Positions 1-8,617 of a DNA stretch of 64,000 nt are shown piece after piece. The notes under the pieces were generated by a model. That model was not told where the DNA came from and did not search any database. It saw only the letters and a list, made by a program, of their open reading frames with translations. Every line of letters starts with the position of its first letter. The first letter of the stretch is position 1. The DNA is from an uncultured Psychroserpens sp. (GTDB lineage Bacteria; Bacteroidota; Bacteroidia; Flavobacteriales; Flavobacteriaceae), in NCBI RefSeq assembly GCF_947500255.1, contig NZ_CANMRL010000001.1:1054001-1118000 (forward strand). The letters run 5' to 3'. Both the position numbers and the translations under genes were made by a program.

Positions 1-142
1 CTGCCGTTCCTTTCTGCCAATCTAAAGATGCTTCTATAACTAATCGTTCAGGAGCTGTTGGTACATCTACATTAATTACATCCTCACAAGATGTGAGAAC
101 AATTAAGATTAAACATAGAAGTGATTTTACTAATGTTTTCAT
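1..142 (-). CDS. DUF4249-like lipoprotein (partial, 5' part only)
   Basis: The start codon and first 47 or so codons are inside the window; the rest runs off the left edge. The N-terminus is a lipoprotein signal (MKTLVKSLL..., hydrophobic core, then LTSC with the lipobox Cys near residue 19) followed by EDVINVDVP, the usual opening of DUF4249 proteins in Bacteroidota. These genes typically lie just downstream of a TonB receptor, as here (4-nt gap), and are thought to be outer-membrane partners of the receptor. The family call rests on the N-terminus plus context only. Confidence 0.7.
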   Translation of the reverse strand, partial: MKTLVKSLLCLILIVLTSCEDVINVDVPTAPERLVIEASLDWQKGTA

Positions 143-146
143 TGTT

Positions 147-2522
147 TTAAAATTTAAAATTATATGTTACTGAAGGAATAAGTCCGAAAATTGCAGTTCT
201 TGTAGCTTCATTTCTACCTGTATCAGAGTTTTGAAGAAATGAGATTGATGCGGCATTTTTGCGATTATAAACATTATATAATCCAAACACCCACTCACCT
301 TTCCATCGTTTATCTGGTTTGTTGTTTGGTCGATAAGTTGCTGAAATATCTAAGCGATGATATGATGGTAACCTACTTTCATTTCTACCAGAATAGCTTG
401 CTATTGATAAACCTTCATATTGGTATTGTCCATTAGGATATGTAACTGGACGACCTGTTTGAAAAGCAAAGTTACCACTAAAGCTCCACTTATCATTTAG
501 TTTATAAATTCCTGTAATAGAAATATCATGTGTTCTATCATATGGCGTATTATACCAATTGCCATTATTTATTCCTGGGCCACCAGCGGCACCTCCCAAT
601 GTTCTTTGCTCTGCCTTTGATAATGTATAGGCAAACCATCCTGTAAACTTTCCTTTGTTTTTTCTTAACAGCACTTCTAAACCATAGGCTCTCATTTCTC
701 CATTAAGTATTTCTGTTTCGATTGTATTAGTTCCAATCAAATTAGATCCGTCAACATAATCTATTCTATTTTTGACTGTCTTAAAGTAGGTTTCAACTTC
801 TAACGAATATTTATTATCTCTAAAGTTCTTGTAGTAGCCTACTGCATATTGATTTGATAACTGCGGTTTGATATATTTTCCACTCGGAGCCCAAACATCT
901 AAAGGAGTAACCGCCGATGTATTTGATAGTAAATGTAAATATTGAGCTGCTCTAGTATAACTCATTTTAACTGATGAAACTTCATTTAACTGATATGAGA
1001 GTCCAAGTCTTGGCTCAAGATTGTTAAATGTTTTTATGCTCTCGCTTTTTTTGAAAAAGGTTTCTCCTGAAGTTTCACCTTCTTCATATATTCCTAATAC
1101 ATCATTATAAACTACTGGTTGATTATTTTGATAATTAGTTATATTCTGCCCTCCAAGTCTTGAAAATCTACTAAATCTTAACCCATATTGTGCGGTTAAT
1201 CTATTGGTGATTTTTTGCTCTGCACTTACATAAATTCCGCTTTCAAAAGCGCGCTTTTGTTCAAGTTTTAAATAGTTAATTGGAGAGCTTTCTGACGTTG
1301 GTTTTACCTCTCCAGGATTTAAATTGTATAAGATTCCGCTAAACCCAAAGTCTAGTTTTAATTTTTCATTTACATAATATCCAAAATCATATTTTAGGTT
1401 GTAATTTTTGATATTAGCTTTCCAATCTAGCTTTATAAAATCAAGAATTATTTGATAGTCGTACTTGCTATAAATTAATGATAAATTAGAAAACAATTTA
1501 TCGTTAAAAACATGATTCCATCTTAAGTTTCCTGAGGCGTTACCATATCTGTTTTTAACTATTTTAGAAAGGTCAAATACATCTCTACCAAAATATCCCG
1601 AAAGGTAAATTCTATTATTCTTATTTAGCTCATAGTTTGTCTTTAGGTTTAAGTCATAAAAAGAAATTTTATCATCTTTTAAATCTTCAAAAGCCGGCAA
1701 AAACAGATGTGCATATGATGCTCTTCCTGCAACCAGAAAAGATCCTTTGTCTTTAAAAATAGGCGCCTCAGCCGCCAACCTGCTTGATATAAGTCCAATC
1801 CCTCCTGTTAATCCAAATTGTTTACTGTTTCCATCTTTTTGACGAACATCTAAAACAGATGAAACCCGTCCCCCAAACTTTGATGGGATATCTCCTTTAT
1901 ATAGTTTAACATCTTTAATCGCATCTGTATTAAAAACCGAAAAGAATCCAAAGAAATGAGAGGTATTATAAATAATTGCTTCATCCAGTAGTACAAGATT
2001 TTGGTCAACTGCACCACCTCTAACGTTAAAACCAGCTGTTCCTTCTCCTCCATTTGTTACTCCTGGCAACATCTGTATTGCCTTAACAACATCTACTTCA
2101 CCAAGTACAGCTGGTATTTGTTTAATTGTTGAAGCATTAAGTTTAGAAACACTCATTTGAGGCTTCTTAATACTTACTCTTTCGGGCTCTTCTGCAGTTA
2201 TAATAATTTCATCTAACTCTGTAGATAATTCTTTAACTTCAAAATTTAGGGTCTGGTCTAGGGTTAGTTTTATTTCTTTAGACATTTCTTCATAGCCTAA
2301 ATAGGATACAACTAAGGTATAGTTTCCTTTTGGGGCTGTAATAGAATAAAAACCGTATTCGTTAGTCATTGATCCATTGGTTGTTCCTTTTAAAAAAACT
2401 GAGGCTCCAAATAATGTTTCTCCATTTTTAACATCTTTAATAGTCCCTCTTATCGTAAATTTTTCTTGGGCAAATAAAAATGCATTTAGTAATAGGCAAA
2501 AGCCCAAAATAATGTGTTTCAT
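147..2522 (-). CDS. TonB-dependent receptor with carboxypeptidase-like regulatory domain
   Basis: A 791-residue outer-membrane receptor that would import an unknown ligand using TonB energy. I place the start at the internal Met that opens a clear signal peptide (MKHIILGFCLLL...LFAQ); an upstream in-frame Met at 2570 would put 16 polar residues before it. After the signal come a CarboxypepD_reg-like beta domain (about residues 23-105), a plug domain (about 115-230, with LPGV, RGG, DQNLVLLDE and HFFGFFSVFN) and a long beta-barrel ending in the aromatic VTYNFKF. The plug closely resembles that of the receptor at 2736-5102. The gene is probably co-transcribed with the DUF4249 gene after it. Confidence 0.93.
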   Translation of the reverse strand: MKHIILGFCLLLNAFLFAQEKFTIRGTIKDVKNGETLFGASVFLKGTTNGSMTNEYGFYSITAPKGNYTLVVSYLGYEEMSKEIKLTLDQTLNFEVKELSTELDEIIITAEEPERVSIKKPQMSVSKLNASTIKQIPAVLGEVDVVKAIQMLPGVTNGGEGTAGFNVRGGAVDQNLVLLDEAIIYNTSHFFGFFSVFNTDAIKDVKLYKGDIPSKFGGRVSSVLDVRQKDGNSKQFGLTGGIGLISSRLAAEAPIFKDKGSFLVAGRASYAHLFLPAFEDLKDDKISFYDLNLKTNYELNKNNRIYLSGYFGRDVFDLSKIVKNRYGNASGNLRWNHVFNDKLFSNLSLIYSKYDYQIILDFIKLDWKANIKNYNLKYDFGYYVNEKLKLDFGFSGILYNLNPGEVKPTSESSPINYLKLEQKRAFESGIYVSAEQKITNRLTAQYGLRFSRFSRLGGQNITNYQNNQPVVYNDVLGIYEEGETSGETFFKKSESIKTFNNLEPRLGLSYQLNEVSSVKMSYTRAAQYLHLLSNTSAVTPLDVWAPSGKYIKPQLSNQYAVGYYKNFRDNKYSLEVETYFKTVKNRIDYVDGSNLIGTNTIETEILNGEMRAYGLEVLLRKNKGKFTGWFAYTLSKAEQRTLGGAAGGPGINNGNWYNTPYDRTHDISITGIYKLNDKWSFSGNFAFQTGRPVTYPNGQYQYEGLSIASYSGRNESRLPSYHRLDISATYRPNNKPDKRWKGEWVFGLYNVYNRKNAASISFLQNSDTGRNEATRTAIFGLIPSVTYNFKF

Positions 2523-2735
2523 ATTAATCTGTTCGTTTTTTGATTGATGATGTAATACTATAGACAACACAAAACTTTAAGGGTTGCATGTAATAAAAAA
2601 TTAAGTCAAATTAATTTTTATTTTCAGCTCACATAACGAAGAATGTGGCTGTTTTTAAAGTGTAAAAAAGTAATAATAAGAAGTTTTTGTGAATGTTTAG
2701 GGCGATAAATAACCTATTAAAATCGAATAAGATTA

Positions 2736-5102
2736 TTAAAACTCTACTCTAAACACAAGGTTTGGTGTTATTCCAAATGAAAAGAAATCAGATTGAATCA
2801 CTTCATAATCTGGCGTATTACTATCATCTAAAGGGTCACCTAAAAAGAATTGACGAAACAGCACATTTTCTCTATCATATAAATTGATAACAGAAATACC
2901 TACTTTACCCTTCCATCTGCCATCTTTTGAAAATTTAAACTTGTATGTAGAGGAAAAATCTAATCTATGGTAGGTTGGCAATCGCTCTTCATTAACATCA
3001 CCAAAATTGAAAAATATAAATTCTTCATCTGAAGTGATCGATTCAAGCTCTGTGTAAGGTCTACCTGTTCTAATTCTCCACCCTAAAGAAACCTCGAGGT
3101 TTTTAAAATTATAAGCATGAGACCAGCTAAAATTATGAGTGATGTCATAATTTCCAGGATACGTCATGTCGTTATTAAATTCAAACGTATCAAAGTTTAA
3201 CTCTTGAATAGTGATATCATTATTTAAAAAAGAATAGGCAATCCAAGTTCTGTAATTACCAATTTTTTTATTAACTAATACATCTACTCCAAAGGCTTCA
3301 GTACTTCCTGTGGTATAGAAAAACGATACATCTCTAAATCCTCTAGTATTAGTTGTAATTCCTTTTATGTTTCTATAATAGGCTTCAACATCAATATTCC
3401 ATTTGTTTTTCTGAAATTCAAAACCTGCTGAAAACTGTCTGCTTCTTTGAATAGGAATACTATCACCTGAAGCTAAAGTCCATACCTGATTCTCTAGACC
3501 GAACCCTAAATTTGAAGATTGAAATTCTATCACCTGACTTACGGCCTGAGTCTTTGCTTCGAAAGCAGCTTTTAGTTTAATGTCATTTGTTAGTTTGGTT
3601 TTTAAGGTCAACCTTGGTTCTAGATACATGTTATCGGCAACGGAATAGTTTGTTGCTCTAACGCCAGCAATAGCCTCAAACTTATCACTATTGTATTGGT
3701 ATTCGGAGTAGAGTGTGTGCGTATTGTTAATTAGTGATAAAGATTCTTCAAAAGGCACAAGATCAAACAGCTCTTGAAAGCTATATAATGAATAACTCAC
3801 ATCATTTGAAGAAAACTGATACCCAGCATTTATAGCGTGTGTTTCGTTAAGCTTAATATTAGTTTCTATAGAAGCGCCTATCTCTTTGATATCATTTCTT
3901 TTTTCCCCTTCTTCAAAAAACCCAAAAAACGTTTTCTCACCAGAATAGTCTAATTCAAAATTTGAGAAAAAAGCTTCAGTTTTAAAAGTCACCTTTTCAT
4001 TTAATGTTCTATTCCATGTTAAACTAGCTCCTCTGTTTTTTATATCTAATCTATCCCTAGACGTCTCAACATCATCTTCAAATCTAAACTCATAATCCAA
4101 ATCATTATTTGTGTATAATGTGCTAAATGTTAGCTTATCTTTTGGAGAAAGCTCAGCGATAATTTTAGCCGTATAATCTGCAAAATAAAATGTATTGTCG
4201 ACACTCGAGTTTAGTTCGTTTTCATCAATATATGATCTTATATCTTGAAATACACGATCAGAAAAATTACTAAAAGTTATGGTTTCAAAAACATCAGTAA
4301 ATGATCGTCTTGCAGACACAACAAGTCCTATTTTATTTGTTACAGGAGCTTTAACATAAAAATCGGCATGGGTTAAATTAGAACCAAAACCTACTTTTAG
4401 TTCTTTAGGCACATCTGGTGTAGACGTAATATCAATAACACCAGACAATGCGTTTCCATAACGTGCTCTAGTTCCATTTTTTGTGAGGTTAACCTCATTT
4501 GTTACATAGGGATTAAATGCAGATAATATACCAAAGAAATGTCCAGAATAATACATTTTTATGCCATCCCAAAGCACTAAATTTTGATCAGGTGTTGCGC
4601 CTCTAATATACAAACCAGCAGCGGTTTCATCTGGACTTTGCAATCCAGGTAAAATTTGAAGGCTTTGTAATACGTCTGGTTCAATTAAACCAGGTAATAT
4701 GGCTAATTTATCTGGTGAAACAGAAATGGATCCATCACTTTTTTTATTGATTCCTATAGTGGGATACTCTGTAAGAAGTACCTCATCTAACTCTTGAAGA
4801 TTAGATATGCTAGAGTTATTAGCCCTTATGGTATAATATCGATCTGTGATTTTTTTGAAACTAACCCTAGATTGTTTGGTAATAGCTTCAAGTATGCTAT
4901 TTAAATCAATTTCATCGTTATTTAAAGTTATAAATTGATTTTTTAAAAGTTTTGTATTGAACGAAAACTTTACGGCATACTTCACCTCAATGTCTTTTAA
5001 TACATCTTCTAGAGGTGTTTTGTTATAGTTTACAGAGGTTAATTCTTGAGAACATACTGTAAACGAAAGCAATAGTATAATTATTAGAAATTTATATCTC
5101 AT
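2736..5102 (-). CDS. FecA-like TonB-dependent receptor with STN signalling domain
   Basis: A 788-residue outer-membrane receptor. The signal peptide (residues 1-18) is followed by an STN (secretin/TonB short N-terminal) domain at about 20-95, the periplasmic module that in FecA-type systems touches the FecR anti-sigma factor. A plug domain (about 105-235, with LPGL, RGATPDQNLVLWDG and HFFG) and a beta-barrel ending in VFRVEF follow. Its start overlaps the stop of the fecR-like gene by 4 nt (ATGA), so the two are translationally coupled. The sigma, anti-sigma and receptor order implies ligand-responsive self-induction. The ligand is unknown; in Bacteroidota such sets serve iron chelates, glycans or peptides. 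Confidence 0.93.
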   Translation of the reverse strand: MRYKFLIIILLLSFTVCSQELTSVNYNKTPLEDVLKDIEVKYAVKFSFNTKLLKNQFITLNNDEIDLNSILEAITKQSRVSFKKITDRYYTIRANNSSISNLQELDEVLLTEYPTIGINKKSDGSISVSPDKLAILPGLIEPDVLQSLQILPGLQSPDETAAGLYIRGATPDQNLVLWDGIKMYYSGHFFGILSAFNPYVTNEVNLTKNGTRARYGNALSGVIDITSTPDVPKELKVGFGSNLTHADFYVKAPVTNKIGLVVSARRSFTDVFETITFSNFSDRVFQDIRSYIDENELNSSVDNTFYFADYTAKIIAELSPKDKLTFSTLYTNNDLDYEFRFEDDVETSRDRLDIKNRGASLTWNRTLNEKVTFKTEAFFSNFELDYSGEKTFFGFFEEGEKRNDIKEIGASIETNIKLNETHAINAGYQFSSNDVSYSLYSFQELFDLVPFEESLSLINNTHTLYSEYQYNSDKFEAIAGVRATNYSVADNMYLEPRLTLKTKLTNDIKLKAAFEAKTQAVSQVIEFQSSNLGFGLENQVWTLASGDSIPIQRSRQFSAGFEFQKNKWNIDVEAYYRNIKGITTNTRGFRDVSFFYTTGSTEAFGVDVLVNKKIGNYRTWIAYSFLNNDITIQELNFDTFEFNNDMTYPGNYDITHNFSWSHAYNFKNLEVSLGWRIRTGRPYTELESITSDEEFIFFNFGDVNEERLPTYHRLDFSSTYKFKFSKDGRWKGKVGISVINLYDRENVLFRQFFLGDPLDDSNTPDYEVIQSDFFSFGITPNLVFRVEF

Positions 5103-6010
5103 TCGCTTTTAAAAAGAACAATCTTTTGTTCTTCCTCAAAAGTATATGAAATTTCCATAGCATCAAATAAAGTTTCTAAAGCAGTGTTAATATCGTCATG
5201 TGTAAAACTTCCGGTAAAGCGTTGATTTTTATCAATACCCTTAGTTTCAAAAGTTACATTGTATTGGTTTTGAAAAGCAATTAGAACTTGTGTTAATGGC
5301 GAATCATTAAAACTACTCTCCCCCAGAATCCATGATGGCTTTTTATTATTAAAGTTCCACTCTTGAATCACACCGTTAACAGACCTAAAGCCTTTGCCTT
5401 GGGTTAGTAAGGCTTGTTTTTGTTTGAAATCAGATGCCTTTACTTTTCCTTCTAAACATTGTACTTCAAAAAAGTTAGGTTGAACGGCCACATTAAACTC
5501 TGTTCCTAAAACCTCAACCGTACCTTCGTTAGTTGTTACTAAAAATGTACTTCCTTTTTCAACTTCAAAAAAGCCTTCACCTACAAGTTTTAGAGCCCTT
5601 TCTTCTTCCCAATTACCCTCATTAAATTCTATACTCGAATTTGCATTTAATCTTACTTTAGAGTTATCTGGTAAGGTTATCGCTAATTGTTCTCCAAAAC
5701 CTGTTTGATAGCTTGTTGAAGTGTCGGTAAAATAAAAATACCCTAAGGTTACTACTAAAACTGCTGCTGCTGCATACATCCAGTTTTTTATCTGTTTAGC
5801 TGCTGCTTTTTTATGAGTTCTTAGCTGTTGTATTTTGACATATTCCTTTTCAATATCATAGTCAGGTACATTTAAATTATTAGTAGCATCTATGATTTTT
5901 TTATAATCATCATAGACATTAGAAGACTTGAGCGCTTCTATCTCTTCTTGAGATAATTCGCCTTCAAGCCATTTCCTAATAATTTCTCCATTTGTAATAT
6001 CGTTCTCCAT
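5099..6010 (-). CDS. FecR-family anti-sigma factor
   Basis: A 303-residue inner-membrane protein. The cytoplasmic N-terminal part (residues 1-75) would bind the sigma factor, one membrane helix lies at about 77-94 (WMYAAAAVLVVTLGYFYF), and the periplasmic FecR domain spans about 100-200 (GFGEQLAITLPDNSKVRLNANS...). A DUF4974 domain at about 230-300 has the STN-like fold that meets the receptor. It lies 52 nt after the sigma gene and overlaps the receptor start by 4 nt. By family precedent it holds the sigma factor inactive, or activates it, until the receptor reports ligand. Confidence 0.93.
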   Translation of the reverse strand: MENDITNGEIIRKWLEGELSQEEIEALKSSNVYDDYKKIIDATNNLNVPDYDIEKEYVKIQQLRTHKKAAAKQIKNWMYAAAAVLVVTLGYFYFTDTSTSYQTGFGEQLAITLPDNSKVRLNANSSIEFNEGNWEEERALKLVGEGFFEVEKGSTFLVTTNEGTVEVLGTEFNVAVQPNFFEVQCLEGKVKASDFKQKQALLTQGKGFRSVNGVIQEWNFNNKKPSWILGESSFNDSPLTQVLIAFQNQYNVTFETKGIDKNQRFTGSFTHDDINTALETLFDAMEISYTFEEEQKIVLFKSE

Positions 6011-6062
6011 TTTAAAATTCTTCTTACTTTAGTAAAACCGCTATACTGTGTTTTACCCTACT

Positions 6063-6578
6063 TTATATATTACTTATTTTTTTTCTCAATGTATCTAGGG
6101 CTTGACTCATCCGTTTTTCGACCGCTTTAATCGATATACCTAACAATTCTGAAATTTCTCTGTATTTTTTCTTATCTATTCGACTTAATAAGAAAACAAC
6201 ACGTTGCTTTTCTGGCAAATCTGCAATGGCTTTGTTTAGTTTTAATAGAAACTCTTTTTCTTCTAAAATAAACTCAGGACTCTCGTTAGTTTGCTGCCTC
6301 ATAATCGTTTTTTGATACTCTAAAACCACTTTTTTGTGAGCAACCTGATTTAAAAATGCATTGTTAGCTAATGTAAACATGTAAGACTTTGCTTTTTTAA
6401 GAGCCACTTTTGCACAATTTTTCCATAGCTTAATAAAGGTATCTTGAACAATATCTTCTGCTTGCTGAATATCGCCACACTTATAGTAAATGTAATTCCT
6501 AAAGACTTTAGAATGTGTTTTGAAAAATAACTCGTAGGTTTTTTCATCACACATAGATGAGTTCTTAATTGTCGCCAT
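6063..6578 (-). CDS. RNA polymerase ECF sigma factor, FecI-like
   Basis: A 171-residue sigma-70 factor of the extracytoplasmic-function type. Region 2 (about residues 15-85) contains the core-binding and -10 recognition helices (QQAEDIVQDTFIKLWKN). Region 4 (about 105-165) ends in a helix-turn-helix (KKYREISELLGISIKAVEKRMSQAL). An internal Met at residue 9 (6554) is an alternative start. It is the first gene of the sigma/anti-sigma/receptor cassette and should direct transcription of the receptor genes downstream. The promoter must lie in 6579-6900; I could not place it by eye. Confidence 0.93.
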   Translation of the reverse strand: MATIKNSSMCDEKTYELFFKTHSKVFRNYIYYKCGDIQQAEDIVQDTFIKLWKNCAKVALKKAKSYMFTLANNAFLNQVAHKKVVLEYQKTIMRQQTNESPEFILEEKEFLLKLNKAIADLPEKQRVVFLLSRIDKKKYREISELLGISIKAVEKRMSQALDTLRKKISNI

Positions 6579-6962
6579 ATATCTAAAAAAGAATTGGATC
6601 TAAAACTATAAAAAAATACTTAAAAAACGAGGGCTTTACTCTTTAAACAAATTAAATTCCTCAAACCTTTCTAAATAAAATTGAAAAAAAAAGTAGGGTG
6701 TTTGTTTTTTAAACTGTTTAATATTAATAACCGCTAGTTTTTTGCTACTGGTTTTTAATAGTCTCAAGTTTGCTAATCATATATAAATCCATTTTTATGG
6801 TATCGACAACATAGTCTTTTGGTTAGAATGAAAAAGGAAACACGTATTTAGAGTTGGAAAAATTGTTATGAATTAATTAGTTAGTTATCCTTTTTTAACA
6901 AAAAGAGAGGTGATATCACCTCTCTTTTCTTGTTTATAACCCTGAATAACAATAGCTTACGT
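6579..6962. other. Intergenic stretch between the sigma cassette and ompH
   Basis: This 384-nt stretch has no credible gene. It holds the perfect 28-nt palindromic terminator at 6901-6928 that serves the ompH gene. It should also carry the promoter of the ECF sigma gene near 6,600-6,750, but no convincing TAnnTTTG element was found on the minus strand. Confidence 0.6.
6901..6928 (-). terminator. Rho-independent terminator of ompH
   Basis: A perfect 28-nt palindrome: the half AAAAGAGAGGTGAT is followed by its exact reverse complement. It lies 34 nt beyond the ompH stop codon and ends in a T run on the minus strand. Its symmetry means it could also stop transcripts coming from the left. Confidence 0.88.
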
Positions 6963-7481
6963 TTATTGTTTGTTTTTATAATCTGTATTGATAGCTTCTA
7001 TAATTATCTTAGTAATATCATTCGCTTCTGTGCCATATAAAACACTTCCTGCTTCGTTTCTTCCTAAAATAAAGCTATAACCATTAGTCTTACCATATGC
7101 AGAAACAAAGTCTTCAACGCGATTTACTACAGAATCCATTTCTACATTAAATTGGTTGGTTAAGTTTTGTTGTTCTCTTTGCAGTTGTTGCTGAAGTAAT
7201 TGTTGTTTTTGTCCTAAAGCTTGACCTTGCTCCTGTTGTTTTCTTTCCGAAAGTTTTGTTGCGCCTAGTTGAAAATTCTGAACCTCTAATTGAAATGCTT
7301 GTCCAATACTATCTGCTCTCTTCTTGAAGTCTTCATCTTTCAATTTATACTTTGTTTCGATATCTATTTTTTCTTGATACGCGTTAATAACTTCACCATT
7401 ATCTATAAACGCTATTTTTTGTTGATCTTGACATGATACTAATGCAAGTACAAAAACTAAGACACTAACTATTTTTTTCAT
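6963..7481 (-). CDS. OmpH/Skp-family protein, apparently a lipoprotein
   Basis: A 172-residue protein of the OmpH (Skp) family of periplasmic chaperones for outer-membrane proteins. The N-terminus is a lipoprotein signal, with LALVSC placing the lipobox Cys at residue 17, whereas classical Skp is soluble. After IAFIDNGEVINAYQ comes a long Gln/Glu/Lys-rich coiled coil (about residues 35-120, the tentacle region) and then the beta/alpha closing segment (YSFILGRNEAGSVLYG). It is a single-gene unit with its own terminator. The family is clear; the membrane-anchored state is inferred from the signal only. Confidence 0.85.
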   Translation of the reverse strand: MKKIVSVLVFVLALVSCQDQQKIAFIDNGEVINAYQEKIDIETKYKLKDEDFKKRADSIGQAFQLEVQNFQLGATKLSERKQQEQGQALGQKQQLLQQQLQREQQNLTNQFNVEMDSVVNRVEDFVSAYGKTNGYSFILGRNEAGSVLYGTEANDITKIIIEAINTDYKNKQ

Positions 7482-7699
7482 TTTTAATTTTATTTAATTT
7501 TTTGCAAATGTATGAAAGTGGATGAGTTTTTTGGTAAAAAATAGAACTATAAATAATATTTATAGAATTCTATTTATGCATTTCTAAAAGCTATAAAAAA
7601 TCAACTCCTAAAACAGCTGTTTTAATTCTATAAACTTCTAAGAAACCCAATTATATGTCTTAAGTGGTAAAAAGCTCTTAAATCGCATAAAAATGTGTT

Positions 7700-8560
7700 T
7701 TAGCTCTTTTTTATCACATATATTAGTGAAGAGTACTCTCCTGTACGTCTTGCTTTACTATTTGAACGCCAACCATTCCAAAACGCATTGATTGGGTTCA
7801 TAAACCCTTTCTTATATTTTTCAGAAAGTAAGGATACATAATAGGCATCAAATAGCATTGGAACTGTTTTTACAACTTCCATGTTTTTTTGAGCCACTAA
7901 TCTTGAAATCGCTTTTTGAGAAAAATGCCATAAATGTCTAGGCACATCAAAAGCCGCCCAATAATTTTTATAATATATAGCATCGTAACTTTTAAAATTT
8001 GGAACAGCGATAATTAATCGTCCTTCTGGTTTTAATAATCTTTCAAAAATTGCGATATGGTTTTCTAATTGTGGTAAATGTTCAAGGACATGCCAAAGTG
8101 AAATCACATCAAAAGTTTCAGGTTCAAACATTGACAAATGCGAGATTTCAAAAACAGTATCTCCTGCTTTTTGATTAGCAATTGCTCTTGCATTTTCATT
8201 TGGTTCAATTCCAAAAACATCCCAACCTTTATCTTTTACAACTTTTAAAAAATCGCCTGTCCCACATCCAACATCTAATAAAGTATTTCCTTTTAAATGA
8301 AATGAATTAATCAATTTTAGTTTCCGTTTAAGAGCAATTGATTTTACAAAGTGATAGACCTTTTCAAATATATTTCGTTTAGAATCTGTGTGTGAAATAT
8401 AATCTTCACTATCATAATAACTACCTAATGTATCTTTAGATGGTTGAGGAAATGTTTCAAGCATATCCATTTCAGTATTATAAATCAACTGAAACTCTTC
8501 TCCTGAAACAGAATAATCTTTAACATTCAAATAGGCCTTATCTTCAGGTTTAGTTATCAC
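7700..8560 (-). CDS. Class I SAM-dependent methyltransferase
   Basis: A 286-residue protein with the Rossmann methyltransferase core. Motif I is LLDVGCGTGDFL at about residues 94-105. The acidic strand-2 motif is VFGIEPNENA, and the strand-4 region reads ISLWHVLEHLPQ, typical of methyltransf_11/23-type enzymes. The N-terminal 60 residues (YNTEMDMLETFPQP...YYDSEDYISH) resemble those seen in Bacteroidota sugar/lipid-type methyltransferases. The substrate cannot be told. It follows mnmG with the parS-type site at 8582-8597 in the gap. Confidence 0.88.
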   Translation of the reverse strand: MITKPEDKAYLNVKDYSVSGEEFQLIYNTEMDMLETFPQPSKDTLGSYYDSEDYISHTDSKRNIFEKVYHFVKSIALKRKLKLINSFHLKGNTLLDVGCGTGDFLKVVKDKGWDVFGIEPNENARAIANQKAGDTVFEISHLSMFEPETFDVISLWHVLEHLPQLENHIAIFERLLKPEGRLIIAVPNFKSYDAIYYKNYWAAFDVPRHLWHFSQKAISRLVAQKNMEVVKTVPMLFDAYYVSLLSEKYKKGFMNPINAFWNGWRSNSKARRTGEYSSLIYVIKKS

Positions 8561-8581
8561 AAAAAAAGATTGGTTTTAAAA

Positions 8582-8597
8582 TGTTCCACGTGAAACA
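8582..8597. promoter_or_regulatory. parS-type ParB binding site, copy 1
   Basis: TGTTCCACGTGAAACA matches the widely conserved parS consensus TGTTNCACGTGAAACA at every defined position, and one more flanking base pair extends the symmetry (ATG...CAT). It is intergenic, between the mnmG stop and the methyltransferase start. parS sites load ParB for chromosome segregation and cluster near replication origins. No parA or parB gene lies in this window. Confidence 0.82.
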
Positions 8598-8617
8598 TAT
8601 TATATAAAATCGTGTTT

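Noticed and set aside
239-436. A 65-codon plus-strand frame
   Set aside because: Antisense shadow of the TonB receptor barrel, with no start context.
7547-7624. AT-rich palindromes CTATAAATA-A-TATTTATAG (7547-7565) and TAAAACAGCTGTTTTA (7609-7624)
   Set aside because: Perfect but short and A/T-rich, likely by chance in such DNA. The second might be a weak terminator for the methyltransferase gene, but it is over 75 nt past the stop and has a poor T run.
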